DNA of 64,000 bases from Acidimicrobiia bacterium. Its GTDB lineage: Bacteria; Actinomycetota; Acidimicrobiia; IMCC26256; JAOSJL01. Below are positions 63,142 to 64,000 of the stretch, one piece after another (positions within the stretch are counted from its first letter, which is position 1; each line of letters opens with the position of its first letter). A program made the position numbers and the translations under genes. Below the pieces are notes generated by a model, which searched no databases, was not told where the DNA came from, and saw only the letters and a program-made list of their open reading frames with translations. Location of the stretch: the NCBI GenBank assembly GCA_027494115.1, contig JAOSJL010000003.1, forward strand, positions 43,016 through 107,015. Reading direction: 5' to 3'.

Positions 63142-63942
63142 TCAGGCGAGGGGGTCTGCGAACGGGTCGTCGGTGCCGGCCGAAGCAACCGACGGCCGGT
63201 CGGCCTCCTGCTCGGTCGCGAAGCCCTCGTACCCCGTCTCCTCCAGCCGGTCGGCGATCTCCGGCCCGCCGCTCGCCACCACGCGCCCACCCAGGAACAC
63301 GTGCACCCGATCGGGGTGCAGCTCGGTGAGCAGTCGTGCGTAGTGCGTGATGGCGAGCACGCCCAGGCCCCGCTCGGCAGTCATCGCCTCCACACGACGC
63401 GAGACGTCGCGCAGCGCGTCCACGTCGAGACCGGAGTCGATCTCGTCGAGGATCGCGAACTTGGGATCGAGGACAGCGAGCTGCAGGGTCTCGAGCCGCT
63501 TCTTCTCCCCACCCGAGAACTCGACGTTCACGCCACGCTCCAGGAACTCGTCGCGCACGTCGAGCCTCCGGGCCTCGGCGGCGATCCGATCGCCGAGCGA
63601 CCCGTTGGGATCATCGCCGCGCGCTCGCCTCGCCGCTGCCACGAGGTCCTCGAGTCGCACTCCCGGCACCTCGATCGGGTACTGCATCGAGAGGAAGAGG
63701 CCCTTGACGGCACGCTGCCATGTCGGCCGGCCGAGGATCTCCTCGCCGTCGATCGTGACCGAGCCACCCGTCACCTCGTAGTCGGGGTGCCCCATCAGTG
63801 CGTGCGAAAGCGTCGACTTCCCCGAGCCGTTCGGCCCCATCAGCGCGTGAACCTCGCCGGAGGCGACTTCGAGGTCGACGCCGCGCAGGATCTCATGACC
63901 GGCAACCGACACACGCAGGTCGCTCACCTTCAACGTGCTCAC
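63142..63942 (-). CDS. sufC: SufC, Fe-S assembly ATPase (second copy)
   Basis: 266 residues. LRVSVAGHEILRGVDLEVAS, Walker A MGPNGSGKSTLSHALMG, RAVKGLFLSMQYPIEVPGVR, signature FSGGEKKRLETLQLAVLDPK and FAILDEIDSGLDVDALRDVS mark it as SufC. It differs from the first copy in the middle (RRARGDDPNGSLGDRIAAEA) and has an extra C-terminal tail (RPSVASAGTDDPFADPLA). GTG 63942 overlaps the stop of the gene entering from the right edge (GTGA), which in a suf operon is expected to be sufD or a Rieske-type ferredoxin. Confidence 0.92.
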   Translation of the reverse strand: MSTLKVSDLRVSVAGHEILRGVDLEVASGEVHALMGPNGSGKSTLSHALMGHPDYEVTGGSVTIDGEEILGRPTWQRAVKGLFLSMQYPIEVPGVRLEDLVAAARRARGDDPNGSLGDRIAAEARRLDVRDEFLERGVNVEFSGGEKKRLETLQLAVLDPKFAILDEIDSGLDVDALRDVSRRVEAMTAERGLGVLAITHYARLLTELHPDRVHVFLGGRVVASGGPEIADRLEETGYEGFATEQEADRPSVASAGTDDPFADPLA

Positions 63943-64000
63943 GTGCCGTCACCCGCCTCGGGTCCGCCGGCCGTTCCGAGCACCAGTTCGACGTCGTCGC
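63939..64000 (-). CDS. C-terminal end of the gene before the second sufC (partial)
   Basis: The last residues read DDVELVLGTAGGPEAGDGT followed by TGA, overlapping the sufC start by GTGA. Only 19 residues are visible, too few for a family call. A Rieske-type ferredoxin or SufD would fit the position in a suf operon. Confidence 0.45.
   Translation of the reverse strand, partial: DDVELVLGTAGGPEAGDGT

Overview
This window is very GC-rich, densely coded DNA from an actinobacterium, most likely class Acidimicrobiia. That placement is inferred from the gene content: six-fold GYW...DGG(I/V)FSFGDA repeat proteins on a trypsin and on an FG-GAP protein, paired acyl-CoA dehydrogenases, a SufC/SufS/SufU set, and EgtB/EgtD. 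No rRNA, tRNA, CRISPR array or replication origin was seen.

Layout. 0-4 kb: branched-chain amino-acid-type ABC importer (livF, livG, livM, livH) with a secreted beta-sandwich domain apparently fused ahead of LivH, but no LivK. 4-8 kb: a DUF554 membrane protein, a 13-bp tandem repeat, a small membrane protein and a large secreted FG-GAP/GYW protein. 8-40 kb: a surface-polysaccharide locus with about nine glycosyltransferases, a polyprenyl-phosphate sugar-1-P transferase, two ABC polysaccharide exporters (Wzm/Wzt), two Stealth sugar-phosphate transferases, two sulfotransferase-like genes, an FkbM methyltransferase, and a cassette of nucleotidyltransferase, sn-glycerol-1-phosphate dehydrogenase, CDP-alcohol phosphotransferase and GT2. 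40-46 kb: an SPFH protein, an AAA/DUF4143 ATPase lying between the SPFH gene and a broken partial copy of it, a large membrane protein, a sulfotransferase and an EEP phosphatase. 46-58 kb: two acyl-CoA dehydrogenases, an N-acetyltransferase, an MBL hydrolase, egtB/egtD, a DprA-like/phosphoribosyltransferase pair bracketed by two copies of a 69-bp palindromic repeat, a glycogen-debranching-type glycosidase and a GT4. 58-64 kb: sufC-sufS-sufU with a palindromic operator candidate, a thioredoxin-fold protein, an L,D-transpeptidase, a dehydrogenase remnant and a second, divergent sufC.

The polysaccharide genes run as two divergent transcription units from about 14.2 kb. In the minus-strand unit (14177 down to 8094) every stop overlaps the next start in a 4-base ATGA/GTGA. 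Between the two units lies the oddest structure in the window: six head-to-tail copies of a 92-bp unit. Each unit carries a Shine-Dalgarno-like GGAG and an ATG, and encodes a roughly 31-residue Arg/Pro-rich peptide whose stop overlaps the next start. A seventh copy sits alone between two glycosyltransferase genes of the minus-strand unit, again overlapping both neighbours.

Caveat: more than 25 otherwise well-conserved genes are interrupted by one-base shifts, mostly in C or G runs. I read most of these as sequencing/assembly indels and give the reconstructed gene span. Where a gene is given over a frameshift, the span is my join of two frames and the protein length is approximate.
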